The position numbers were made by a program, and so were the translations under genes. Positions 1 to 7,231 of a stretch of 35,351 nt of DNA are shown in pieces (the first letter of the stretch is position 1; the number at the start of each line of letters is the position of its first letter). The notes under the pieces were generated by a model. The model saw nothing but the letters and a program-made list of their open reading frames with translations, did no database searches and was not told the DNA's origin. The DNA is from Acetobacteraceae bacterium (GTDB lineage: Bacteria; Pseudomonadota; Alphaproteobacteria; Acetobacterales; Acetobacteraceae), in NCBI GenBank assembly GCA_003506895.1, contig DNXO01000053.1, positions 38,307 through 73,657 on the forward strand, given 5' to 3'.

Positions 1-16
1 GCGCCAAATCAATAGG

Positions 17-50
17 ATACCAGCCGCCCGAAGCTTCGGGCGGCTGGTAT
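17..50. terminator. 34-bp perfect palindrome, possible terminator hairpin
   Basis: Two perfectly complementary 17-base arms (ATACCAGCCGCCCGAAG and its reverse complement) meet without a loop, so as RNA they would form a very stable GC-rich hairpin. It lies 43 bases past the stop codon of the minus-strand nitroreductase gene. No clear U-tract follows on either strand, so it is not a textbook intrinsic terminator. It could also serve an unseen gene to the left. Confidence 0.5.
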
Positions 51-93
51 AATGCTCCTAACCGTTATGACTCGGCTTACCGAACCATAGCGG

Positions 94-654
94 TTACCCA
101 GCCCAGTGCGTCACGAAATCCTTCGCTTCCGGCCGCGGAAACGGCGCCGACCCGCCCGCGCGGGTGCCGATATACAGAAACCCGATGATGTCATCCTCGG
201 CGTTCAACCCCAGCGCCGCCTTTACCGCGGGATCGTACGCCGGCGCGCCGGTCTTCCAGACCGCGCCGTAACCCAATGCCGGCGCCGCCAGCATGATCGT
301 CTGGGCGGCGGCCGCGGCGGATGCCACCTGCTCGATCTCTCGAATTTTGTGTCCTCGCTGCACCTTCGCCGCCACGACCACGATCACCGGGGAGCGGAAA
401 GCCTTCGCACGCTCTTTCTGCAGCGCCCCCTCTGTCGCCTCGGGGTCGCGCCGCCGCAGGGAATCCGCCATCAACGCACCGAACGCCTCGCGACGATCGG
501 TCTCGATCACCACGAAATGCCATGGGCGCAGCCGGCCGTGGTCCGGGGCGCGCACAGCACTGGCGAACATCCGGTCGAGATCCTCGGCAGATGGGCCCGG
601 TGCCTCCAGCTTCAGCGCCGATTCCCGGGTTAGCATCAGTTCAAGTGCATCCAT
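94..654 (-). CDS. YdjA-like nitroreductase family protein
   Basis: This encodes a 186-residue flavin (FMN) oxidoreductase of the nitroreductase superfamily, the compact YdjA type. Recognisable stretches are the N-terminal MDALELMLTRES, APDHGRLRPWHFVVIE (the FMN-contacting region of YdjA-like proteins) and the C-terminal GFLYIGT. These enzymes normally work as homodimers using NAD(P)H, and the physiological substrate is usually unknown, as here. The ATG at 654 was chosen because GGAGG sits 6 bases upstream; the open frame extends further upstream but without family similarity. It is divergent from the transporter at 756, so the roughly 100-base gap should hold both promoters. Confident of family, not of substrate. 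Confidence 0.9.
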   Translation of the reverse strand: MDALELMLTRESALKLEAPGPSAEDLDRMFASAVRAPDHGRLRPWHFVVIETDRREAFGALMADSLRRRDPEATEGALQKERAKAFRSPVIVVVAAKVQRGHKIREIEQVASAAAAAQTIMLAAPALGYGAVWKTGAPAYDPAVKAALGLNAEDDIIGFLYIGTRAGGSAPFPRPEAKDFVTHWAG

Positions 655-755
655 TACAAGCCTCCATATCTGGCCAAGGTAGGCGCAGGCCGGGGTTTCG
701 CCAACCGAACCTTGTTCCCGGTTGAGGTCGCCATCCCCGTCCCCCACAATGGCGA

Positions 756-1982
756 ATGAACAGCAATCCAGCCATCAACCGCACCATGTGGTTCTTCGCC
801 ATCGTCTATGCGGTGGAAGGCATCGGCCAAGCCAAGTCCGGGATCATGTGGCAACCGCTGTCGCATTGGCTGAAGGTCACCCTGCATTGGGACCCGGTCA
901 CCATCAGTGCCTCGCTGGCGATCCTGGACGTTCCGTGGATCATCAAGCCGTTGTGGGGCGCAATCTCGGACTTCGTGCCGCTGTTCGGCTACCGCCGCCG
1001 CCCGTACCTGGTGCTGGCCAATATCGCGGCCTTCTCCGCTTTCGCCTGGGTCGCGACGATTGATACCACCGGCGCCCTGATCCCTGCCCTGACCGTCACC
1101 GCGATCGCTATGGCCGTGTCCAGCACATTGTGTGGAGCGCTGCTGGTCGAGACAGGCCAGAAGACCAATGCAAGCGCCAGATTCGTGAACCAGCAGTGGC
1201 TCTGGTACAGCATCGCCCAGATGATCGCGGGCGCGGTTGCCGGCTATCTGATCGAGATCCTGTCGCCCCTCGGCGCCATGCACGCCGCTGCCTGGATCGC
1301 CGCGATTGCCCCGATCGCCATCATCGCCGGCATCTGGCTGGTTCACGAGCCCAAAGCCCGCGTGGACCTCGCCGCCTTGCGCGAACGGCTGGACGCGCTG
1401 GTGAGCGTCTTCCGCAACCGCGATCTGTGGTTCGTCGCGGGCTTTCTGTTCCTGTACTACTTCAGCCCCGGTTTCGGCACACCGCTGTATTTTCAAATGA
1501 GCGACCACCTGCACTTCTCGCAGGGTTTCATCGGCGTGCTGTCCTCTATCAGTTCTGGTGGCTGGATCGCCGGGGGCCTGCTGTATCACTGGCGCATCAA
1601 GCGGTTGAACCGTATTACGCTGTTGCGTGTCAGCATTGTCGGCGGCGTTCTCAGCACCTTGTCATACTTGCTGATGCTGAACCCAACCGCCGCCGTCGTG
1701 ATCTATTTTTTCGGCGGTATCACCAGCATGATTGCGATGATCGCCACGATGACCCTGGCTGCGGAATCCTGTCCACGGGGCGCGGAGGGTTTTGCCTTCG
1801 CCGGCATGATGTCGATCGTGAACCTGACCGGGCCGCTGTCCGACACCCTTGGATCGGTTCTATACCAGCATGTTTTCAACCAGCGCCTGCCCCCCTTGAT
1901 CGTACTCTCCGCCGCGGCGACGGCCCTGGTTTTCTTCTTGATCCCACTCATGGTCGGTCGATCCGTCGCCAATCCGGCCTAG
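756..1982 (+). CDS. BT1/folate-biopterin-type MFS transporter
   Basis: This encodes a 408-residue inner-membrane protein with about twelve hydrophobic segments in the two-half MFS arrangement. The segment around DVPWIIKPLWGAISDFVPLFG, followed by YRRRPYL, is the loop 2-3 signature of the BT1 (folate-biopterin transporter) family, whose characterised members move folates or pterins in protozoa, plants and cyanobacteria. The bacterial substrate is not known and is not implied by neighbours. No strong ribosome-binding site precedes the ATG at 756, but it is the first Met before the first membrane segment. It stands alone, divergent from the nitroreductase, and is followed by a weak hairpin and an AT-rich region. 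Confidence 0.85.
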   Translation: MNSNPAINRTMWFFAIVYAVEGIGQAKSGIMWQPLSHWLKVTLHWDPVTISASLAILDVPWIIKPLWGAISDFVPLFGYRRRPYLVLANIAAFSAFAWVATIDTTGALIPALTVTAIAMAVSSTLCGALLVETGQKTNASARFVNQQWLWYSIAQMIAGAVAGYLIEILSPLGAMHAAAWIAAIAPIAIIAGIWLVHEPKARVDLAALRERLDALVSVFRNRDLWFVAGFLFLYYFSPGFGTPLYFQMSDHLHFSQGFIGVLSSISSGGWIAGGLLYHWRIKRLNRITLLRVSIVGGVLSTLSYLLMLNPTAAVVIYFFGGITSMIAMIATMTLAAESCPRGAEGFAFAGMMSIVNLTGPLSDTLGSVLYQHVFNQRLPPLIVLSAAATALVFFLIPLMVGRSVANPA

Positions 1983-2017
1983 TTAGCGGCAAGCTGGGTA
2001 ATCTTTTTTTCCATCAC

Positions 2018-2031
2018 CTCCTGAAAAGGAG
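2018..2031 (+). terminator. Weak hairpin after the MFS gene
   Basis: CTCCT-GAAA-AGGAG forms a short stem with a GAAA tetraloop and is followed by ATTTTAATCTCTT. It begins 36 bases after the transporter stop codon. The stem is only 5 bp, so this is a weak terminator candidate. Confidence 0.35.
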
Positions 2032-2101
2032 ATTTTAATCTCTTACCAAATGCTTCATACGACCATGCCAGAGGACGTAAATGACAATATATTTCGTATC
2101 G

Positions 2102-2131
2102 AATACATATGTATTACATTACAGATATAAT
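2102..2131 (+). promoter_or_regulatory. Palindrome and -10-like element before the 63-aa peptide gene
   Basis: AATACATATGTATT (2102-2115) is a perfect 14-bp palindrome. It ends 10 bases before TATAAT (2126-2131), an exact sigma-70-type -10 hexamer. The palindrome occupies where a -35 box would be, and no good TTGACA match is seen there, so it may be a regulator-binding site. The surrounding 1983-2217 stretch is much richer in A+T than the rest of the window and holds no convincing gene of its own. Confidence 0.5.
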
Positions 2132-2217
2132 AAAGCGATCACAGAATCGTGTATTTTCGATTGCTTATAGAAATGGAGTCCGCTATTCATTGGATGTTGA
2201 CTGTGAAGGAGAATCCA

Positions 2218-2409
2218 ATGACCTCCTCTATCAATCTTTCCATCGGTTCGCCCGCCGCCGACATCGATGCCGCCTCCAAGGCCAGCCCGGAATTTTCCGG
2301 TGAGAAGGTGAATACCGCACTGCCGAGTCCGATCCGTACTCTGCCCAACATCGCCGATACTGGCCGCATCAGCTTTGGCGCCGGCTACCGCCTCCCGGCC
2401 AAACGGTAA
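2218..2409 (+). CDS. 63-residue peptide of unknown function
   Basis: I do not recognise this gene. It begins with ATG at 2218 behind a strong ribosome-binding site (AAGGAG, 6 bases upstream) and lies about 90 bases downstream of a -10-like TATAAT. The peptide has no Cys, no signal peptide and no membrane segment. The N-terminal half is Ser/Ala-rich and acidic, and the C-terminal half is basic and Gly/Arg-rich (IRTLPNIADTGRISFGAGYR, ending LPAKR). An internal start further upstream in the same frame (2149) lacks a ribosome-binding site. It is followed on the same strand after 80 bases by the truncated DUF6065 gene, so the two may once have been co-transcribed. Confidence 0.6.
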   Translation: MTSSINLSIGSPAADIDAASKASPEFSGEKVNTALPSPIRTLPNIADTGRISFGAGYRLPAKR

Positions 2410-2489
2410 CAGCGACCACGAACCGGGCGCCGCACATGGCGTCCGGGCCGTCCTAGTCTTGAACGCTTCGATCAGGAGCAGTAGCCGCT

Positions 2490-2918
2490 ATGCTAGAATC
2501 TCACCCGCGGCTACGGTTCCACCGCCTTATCGACCAGGCCCGTCCACCCCAACGTGCGGACCGGGCGGCCGCGGGCACCCTGCCGACCAGGGCCTATCGT
2601 TACTGTGATGCCGTGACCAGCGCCGCGGATTACGGATGGTGGGTGTTCGCCCCCATGGATCTGCAACTGATCTGGGATGGGCATGATATCTTCTGGTACT
2701 TCGATGGCGCCCGGGACTGGATGCCCCTGTCCCCGTCCGCGCAATTTCCCGATTTCTCCCAGGCCTTCGACGACGCGGCGCCCGCCGCCCCGCGCGGCTG
2801 CTCACCGCCGTTTCTGACCGCTTTGCCAGAATCAGGCGTCATCCAGATCTGGACCGGCTTGATGGCCCACACAGCGCCGGGTTGGAGCCTGCTGGTCCGT
2901 CCTCCGGCCAATCAGCCG
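2490..2918 (+). pseudogene. DUF6065 family protein, 3'-truncated
   Basis: The first ~140 residues resemble the DUF6065 family: RPPQRADRAAAGTLPTRAYR, YGWWVFAPMDLQLIWDG, SPPFLTALPESGVIQIWTGL and TAPGWSLLVRPPAN. Family members are longer, with a further 80-100 residues after the LLVRPPAN motif. Here the similarity stops at about 2910, exactly where the 3' end of the opposite-strand XRE gene begins (its stop codon is at 2919-2921). The frame stays open to 3173, but that part is only the antisense of the XRE gene. The most likely reading is that a deletion or rearrangement joined the two. The ATG at 2490 has AGGAG about 12 bases upstream. The end coordinate is approximate. Confidence 0.7.
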
Positions 2919-3809
2919 CTACGAAACCGGCGACGTCACGTTCAGCAACTGGCGCAACCGCGCGGCGCCGGCCGGTCCTTTGATGGCTTCCCGCCAGCTT
3001 GCCTCGGCCACACGCTGGTGAGCAGCGATCGCCTCGTCGGCACCCGTTATCATTGCGACACCGGTTTGCGCCCCCGGATGGGTATCGGTTCGGAACGGAT
3101 TGATCGCCAGGCTGACCCGATCCCGCGCCCGCAGTATCTTGAAAGAGGAGCTCGGCGGCGACCCGGCGAGTAGCCCGAATTGCAGGCCCATCGGTTCGGT
3201 TTCCATCAGCGCGGCGATGTTTTCAACCTCGGCAATCGCGACATCCCGACACATTCGCCGCACTCGGTCTGACATGTGACCGCCGCTGACGATCCCCACC
3301 TCGACCAGCCGCTGCACCGCCGGCAGCGAAACCATGGCAATGATGCTTGGACGCCGCATCGCATACATCCGCTTCCGAGCGGCGAGGATGCCCAGCACCT
3401 GCTCCGCCATGCTGCGCATCGCCATGCGCTCGCTACCAGCTTGATCGGCGGTTTCCTCGAACGCCTCACCCAGTGCGTTATCGTATGCATCTGACGTTGT
3501 CAGATAGCAAAGTGGCCCGGAGAGTTGCAGCACCTGATCGGCGGTTTCCTCGATCTGGCGCACACGCTCGAAATACCCGATGGGCCGGTTGTAGTACTCG
3601 ACCCCGATGCCCAGCAGCGAAAGCGGCGAAATCTTCAGCAGTTCAGCCAAACGCTTGATCGTATCAAGCTTGATGACCTCGCCTTTCTCATACCGGTAAA
3701 GGGCGGCGCGGGAGACCCCGAGTCGAGCGGCGATTTCCTCGGCACGTAGGCCGGACTCCAGGCGGTACGCCCGGAGTTGCTGACCGATCTCGGTGAAACG
3801 CATCGACAT
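2919..3809 (-). CDS. XRE-family transcriptional regulator
   Basis: This encodes a 296-residue protein with an N-terminal lambda-repressor-like HTH at about residues 7-60 (IGQQLRAYRLESGLRAEEIA, then LGVSRAALYRYEKGEV). The remaining ~230 residues form a domain I cannot name; it lacks the P-loop of BzdR/BoxR-type regulators and the zinc-finger region of long ScfR-type regulators. Two in-frame ATGs are possible (3809 and 3803) and neither has a decisive ribosome-binding site. It follows glxR on the same strand but 210 bases away, so it probably has its own promoter near the inverted repeat at 3873-3926. A role in controlling the neighbouring glyoxylate genes is possible from position only. Confidence 0.85.
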   Translation of the reverse strand: MSMRFTEIGQQLRAYRLESGLRAEEIAARLGVSRAALYRYEKGEVIKLDTIKRLAELLKISPLSLLGIGVEYYNRPIGYFERVRQIEETADQVLQLSGPLCYLTTSDAYDNALGEAFEETADQAGSERMAMRSMAEQVLGILAARKRMYAMRRPSIIAMVSLPAVQRLVEVGIVSGGHMSDRVRRMCRDVAIAEVENIAALMETEPMGLQFGLLAGSPPSSSFKILRARDRVSLAINPFRTDTHPGAQTGVAMITGADEAIAAHQRVAEASWREAIKGPAGAARLRQLLNVTSPVS

Positions 3810-3872
3810 TAACGTCCGCCCCCACGCAACCCATGCGAGTAAATAGCTGATAGCCCGCCACTTTCCGGCAGA

Positions 3873-3926
3873 CTGAAACGGAATTGGCGTCAGGACAGAT
3901 CGCCTGCGCGAGAAATTCCGTCTCAG
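3873..3926. promoter_or_regulatory. 13-bp inverted repeat upstream of the XRE gene
   Basis: CTGAAACGGAATT (3873-3885) and AATTCCGTCTCAG (3914-3926) are inverted copies matching at 12 of 13 positions, separated by 28 bases. They lie 60-120 bases upstream of the XRE gene start in the 210-base gap between that gene and glxR. The spacing suits two operator half-sites or a cruciform/RNA stem. No function is proven. Confidence 0.4.
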
Positions 3927-4019
3927 ATACGGCGTGACCGGAGCAGTTTATGATGGGCGCACTCTAAAACTCAATCCCCTTTCATCTCGTGCGACTCGTT
4001 CCGCCGGACAAAACGGTGA

Positions 4020-4907
4020 TTATTTCGGCTCTCGAATGCTGTGGCCAGCCATGTCCTCGATCACGGTGATCAGCGCCGAGTGGTCGAGTTCCGCACCGCC
4101 ATGCGCGATGCAGGACGAAAACATCTGCTGGGCGATCGCGGTATTCGGCAGTGCCAGGTTCAACGCCTTGGCCGATGCCAGCGCCAGGTTCAGGTCCTTC
4201 TGGTGCAGCTTGACCTTGAAACCCGGGTTGAAGGTGCCGTTGATCATCCGTTCGGCATGCAACTCCAGGATGCGGGAGGACGCGAACCCACCCATGATCG
4301 CCTGCCGCACCTTCGCCGGGTCGGCGCCCGCCTTGGAGGCGAAAACCAGCGCCTCGGACACTGCCTGGATGTTCAGTGCGACGATGATCTGGTTCGCCAC
4401 CTTGCAGACCTGACCGGCGCCGGCTTCCGATCCGACATGGGTGATGTTCTTCCCCATCAGATCGAACAGCGGCTTGGCGCGGGCGAACGACGCATCGGCG
4501 CCGCCTGCCATGATCGTCAGGGTCGCGCCCTTGGCACCGACTTCGCCGCCGGAGACCGGGGCATCGACATACTCGCAACCCTTGGCAATGACCTGGGCCG
4601 CATATTCTTTTGTCTCGATCGGGCTGATCGACGACATATCGATCACCAGCGTGCCCTTCTGAAGTCCCTCGGCCGCGCCATCCTTGCCGAACAGAACGGC
4701 ACCGACATCGGGGGTATCGGGCAGCATCAGGATCAGCACTTCGGATTCGGCCGCCACGGCCTTCGGCGTGGCCACCACCTTCGCGGCGCCGCGGATTTCG
4801 TCGGTCAGGCTCGACCGCTCCGGAACGATCAGCTCATGCCCGCCGTTCTTCAGGTTCATCGCCATCGGGCGGCCCATGATTCCCAGGCCGATAAATCCGA
4901 TCTTCAT
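4020..4907 (-). CDS. glxR: 2-hydroxy-3-oxopropionate (tartronate semialdehyde) reductase
   Basis: This encodes a 295-residue beta-hydroxyacid dehydrogenase. The N-terminal KIGFIGLGIMGRPMAMNL is the Rossmann nucleotide-binding motif. VDAPVSGGEVGAKGATLTIM is the substrate-binding signature with the SGG triad, and GSEAGAGQVCKVANQIIV carries the catalytic Lys region. The family reduces tartronate semialdehyde to D-glycerate with NAD(P)H. The upstream gene hyi encodes hydroxypyruvate isomerase, which supports this assignment over 3-hydroxyisobutyrate dehydrogenase. The ATG at 4907 was preferred over the upstream one at 4955 because GGAG lies about 10 bases before it and the Rossmann motif starts immediately. 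It is 73 bases downstream of hyi, probably in one operon. Confidence 0.88.
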   Translation of the reverse strand: MKIGFIGLGIMGRPMAMNLKNGGHELIVPERSSLTDEIRGAAKVVATPKAVAAESEVLILMLPDTPDVGAVLFGKDGAAEGLQKGTLVIDMSSISPIETKEYAAQVIAKGCEYVDAPVSGGEVGAKGATLTIMAGGADASFARAKPLFDLMGKNITHVGSEAGAGQVCKVANQIIVALNIQAVSEALVFASKAGADPAKVRQAIMGGFASSRILELHAERMINGTFNPGFKVKLHQKDLNLALASAKALNLALPNTAIAQQMFSSCIAHGGAELDHSALITVIEDMAGHSIREPK

Positions 4908-4980
4908 GTCGTTTTGCTCCTCAATATTAGTCAGGACCCGGCGGACCCGGGTCATTTGATACGCAGGTTACGCGGGCCGC

Positions 4981-5760
4981 TTAAACCCCGAACTGCCCGC
5001 GCCAACCCAGGCCCGCGACGGTATCGCCGGCCGGCCGGTATTCGCACCCGACCCAGCCTTCGTATCCAAGTTCGTCCATCCGCCGGAATACATAAGGCCA
5101 GCCGATCTCGCCGGTCCCCGGTTCGTTCCGAGCCGGAACGTCGGCGATCTGCATATGCGCGATCACCGGCATGAACTGTTCCATGCGCTTGGTGATGTCG
5201 CCCTCGGTCACCTGCACATGATACACGTCGAACTGTAGCCCCAGGCGGTCCCGGCCGATCGCTTCGACGATCGCGGCCCCCTGAGCCTGCGTGTTCAAGA
5301 AATACCCCGGCATGTCGCGATGGTTGATCGGTTCGATCACCAGTTTCACACCGGCCGGATGCGCCTGCTCCGTCGCCCAGGCCAGGTTCGCGGCATAGAT
5401 CGCGGTCGCCGTCGTCATCGACAATCCGGACGGCATGAGTCCAGCCATACAGTGAACCTGCCGGCAATCCAGCGCGGCGGCATAATCCAGGGCCTTTTTA
5501 ACGGATTCGCGGAACTCCGCCTGACGACCCGGCAGGCTCGCCATGCCCCGTTCGCCCTTCGCCCAGTCACCCGGCGGCATGTTGAACAGCACCTGGGTCA
5601 GTCCTTCGCCGCTGAGCCGTTCGCGTATGGTCGCGGCCGGGAAATCATACGGGAACAGGAACTCCACACCCTCAAACCCGGCCTTGCGGGCGGCGGCGAA
5701 GCGGTCGAGGAACGGCACCTCGTTGAACATCATCGACAGATTGGCGGCTAAACGTGGCAT
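4981..5760 (-). CDS. hyi: Hydroxypyruvate isomerase
   Basis: This encodes a 259-residue TIM-barrel protein of the AP-endonuclease-2-like sugar isomerase family. Hyi-type signatures include the N-terminal MPRLAANLSMMFNEVPFLDR, FEGVEFLFPYDFPA, LVIEPINHRDMPGYFLN (metal-binding Glu and the MPGYFL of Hyi) and GLQFDVYHVQ. The enzyme interconverts hydroxypyruvate and tartronate semialdehyde in glyoxylate/glycerate metabolism. The ATG at 5760 has AGAGG about 7 bases upstream, and the frame upstream of it has no similarity. It is first gene of a probable hyi-glxR unit; glyoxylate carboligase (gcl), the usual partner, is not in this window. Confidence 0.88.
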   Translation of the reverse strand: MPRLAANLSMMFNEVPFLDRFAAARKAGFEGVEFLFPYDFPAATIRERLSGEGLTQVLFNMPPGDWAKGERGMASLPGRQAEFRESVKKALDYAAALDCRQVHCMAGLMPSGLSMTTATAIYAANLAWATEQAHPAGVKLVIEPINHRDMPGYFLNTQAQGAAIVEAIGRDRLGLQFDVYHVQVTEGDITKRMEQFMPVIAHMQIADVPARNEPGTGEIGWPYVFRRMDELGYEGWVGCEYRPAGDTVAGLGWRGQFGV

Positions 5761-5975
5761 GGTGGACCTCTTGTTTCCGGTGACATCACTGATCGGCTGT
5801 GGGGCGACGGGTCGAAATGCCCCTTGTCTGCCCGTCCGAAACACGCAACGACTGGTACGGGCCGGCACCCATCATGGGTTGCCAGCTTGAAACCGAAGCT
5901 ACAGGCGAGCGCCGAACTTGGCTAGGCATCGCCGCCGATGGCGTCGAACATGCGAAAACGCGCGGACGAGGAAAC

Positions 5976-7031
5976 ATGATCGCTGAACGGATCCTGATGG
6001 GCCTGTTGCTGGGCGGCGTGGCGATCGGCTGCATCCTGGTGCTGTATCCGTTCGTCTCCGCGCTGCTTTGGGCGGGAATCCTGGTCTACACGACCTGGCC
6101 GGTGTACGACTGGCTGCGGGTCAATCTGCGCCTGCGCCGGGTAGCGGCCGCCCTGCTGATGGTCACGCTGACTGCCGTCGTCCTGGTGCTGCCCATCGCG
6201 GTCGCCGCCCCGGGCAGTGCCGACGACGTCACGCATTTGCGGCACGTGATCATGGATGGCCTTCGCGGCGGCCTTCCTGATTCGCCGCTGTGGGTTTTCG
6301 ACATCCCGTTGATCGGCAACACTGTCGGCGACCTTTGGAACCGATGGGCCGCCGATATCAGCGTGATGCTGGAGGCGTTGCGCCCCTATTTCGGTATCAT
6401 TGTCGAAGACGGTCTTAGCCTGTTGCTGGGTATCGCCAACGGCGTGCTGATGTTCCTGTTGGCCTTGTTCATCGCCTTCTTCTTCTACATCTACGGCGAG
6501 CCAATCGCCGACCGGTTACGTCTGCTGCTGCACCGCATCGCCGGCAACCAGGCCGAACGGCTTATCACGGTGACGGGTGCCACTGTCCGCGGCGTTGTCT
6601 ACGGCATCCTGGGAACCGCCGTGGTTCAAGGCATTCTGACCACGTTTGGCTTGTGGCTGTCCGGCGTGCCGCGGCCGGTGCTGTTGGGGGGCATCGCCGG
6701 ACTGCTCTCAGTACTGCCGATCGGCGCACCGGTTGTCTGGATCCCGGCCTCGATCTGGCTACTGGGGACTGGCCATCTCGGCTGGGGAATCTTCCTGGTG
6801 ATCTACGGTACTGGCGCGATCTCGGGGTCGGACAGCCTGATCCGTCCGTGGTTCATTTCGCGCGGCGCCCAACTTCCGTTCCTGCTGACCGTGCTGGGCG
6901 TCCTTGGCGGCGCGCTGGGATTTGGGTTGTTGGGAATCTTCCTGGGCCCCGTACTCCTGGGCATCGGCTATACCCTCGTCAACGAATGGGCGCGAGGCGC
7001 CGATCCACGCGTGTCGGCGGCCGACCATTGA
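5976..7031 (+). CDS. AI-2E/PerM-family membrane protein
   Basis: This encodes a 351-residue inner-membrane protein of the AI-2E transporter (PerM/TqsA) family. It has about eight hydrophobic segments: two at the N-terminus (from IAERILMGLLLGG), a central soluble stretch (about residues 75-145) and a block of C-terminal segments containing GLLSVLPIGAPVVWIP, a family hallmark. Characterised relatives export autoinducer-2 or act as Na+/H+ antiporters, so the substrate cannot be told from sequence. The ATG at 5976 follows GAGG at about 6 bases; a longer open frame from 5799 overlaps the hyi promoter region and was not used. It is divergent from hyi with a 215-base gap. Confidence 0.85.
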   Translation: MIAERILMGLLLGGVAIGCILVLYPFVSALLWAGILVYTTWPVYDWLRVNLRLRRVAAALLMVTLTAVVLVLPIAVAAPGSADDVTHLRHVIMDGLRGGLPDSPLWVFDIPLIGNTVGDLWNRWAADISVMLEALRPYFGIIVEDGLSLLLGIANGVLMFLLALFIAFFFYIYGEPIADRLRLLLHRIAGNQAERLITVTGATVRGVVYGILGTAVVQGILTTFGLWLSGVPRPVLLGGIAGLLSVLPIGAPVVWIPASIWLLGTGHLGWGIFLVIYGTGAISGSDSLIRPWFISRGAQLPFLLTVLGVLGGALGFGLLGIFLGPVLLGIGYTLVNEWARGADPRVSAADH

Positions 7032-7231
7032 AACATGGAGCAATCGCAACGGTCACGACCGAAACCAGATCATTTTAGATTGAAAAATGTTCCGACAGCA
7101 TCGAAAGTGTCGCCTGAAAGCAAAGCGTGGAAAGCGAACTCTGGGCCTCGGAATAGTCATTGATGCGCCGAAAACCCATCCCGAACTGATCGCCCACCGC
7201 AGGGGGGCCTTCGTCGTTCGTTATCCATGGG
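7032..7231. other. 200-base intergenic region before the kinase pair
   Basis: No gene, clear terminator hairpin or consensus promoter was identified between the AI-2E family gene and the receiver-kinase gene. It presumably holds the promoter of the two-kinase operon. Confidence 0.4.

Noticed and set aside
654..1589. Long minus-strand frame opposite the MFS gene
   Set aside because: It is antisense to a well-supported transporter, is rich in Gln/Asp/Arg/Gly as expected of a GC-rich shadow frame, and has no recognisable domain.
2050..2130. 26-codon frame starting at ATG 2050 near an AAGGAG
   Set aside because: The AAGGAG is about 18 bases from the ATG, too far, and the frame covers the likely promoter of the 63-aa gene.
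2919..3173. Continuation of the DUF6065 reading frame
   Set aside because: It is the antisense of the XRE gene's 3' end and has no family similarity.
2919..3809. BzdR/BoxR regulator for the benzoate-CoA ligase
   Set aside because: It has similar length but lacks the shikimate-kinase-like P-loop domain, and the gene is 30 kb away.
4041..5174. 377-codon plus-strand frame opposite glxR and hyi
   Set aside because: Arg/His-rich composition, no domain, and opposite two clear enzymes.
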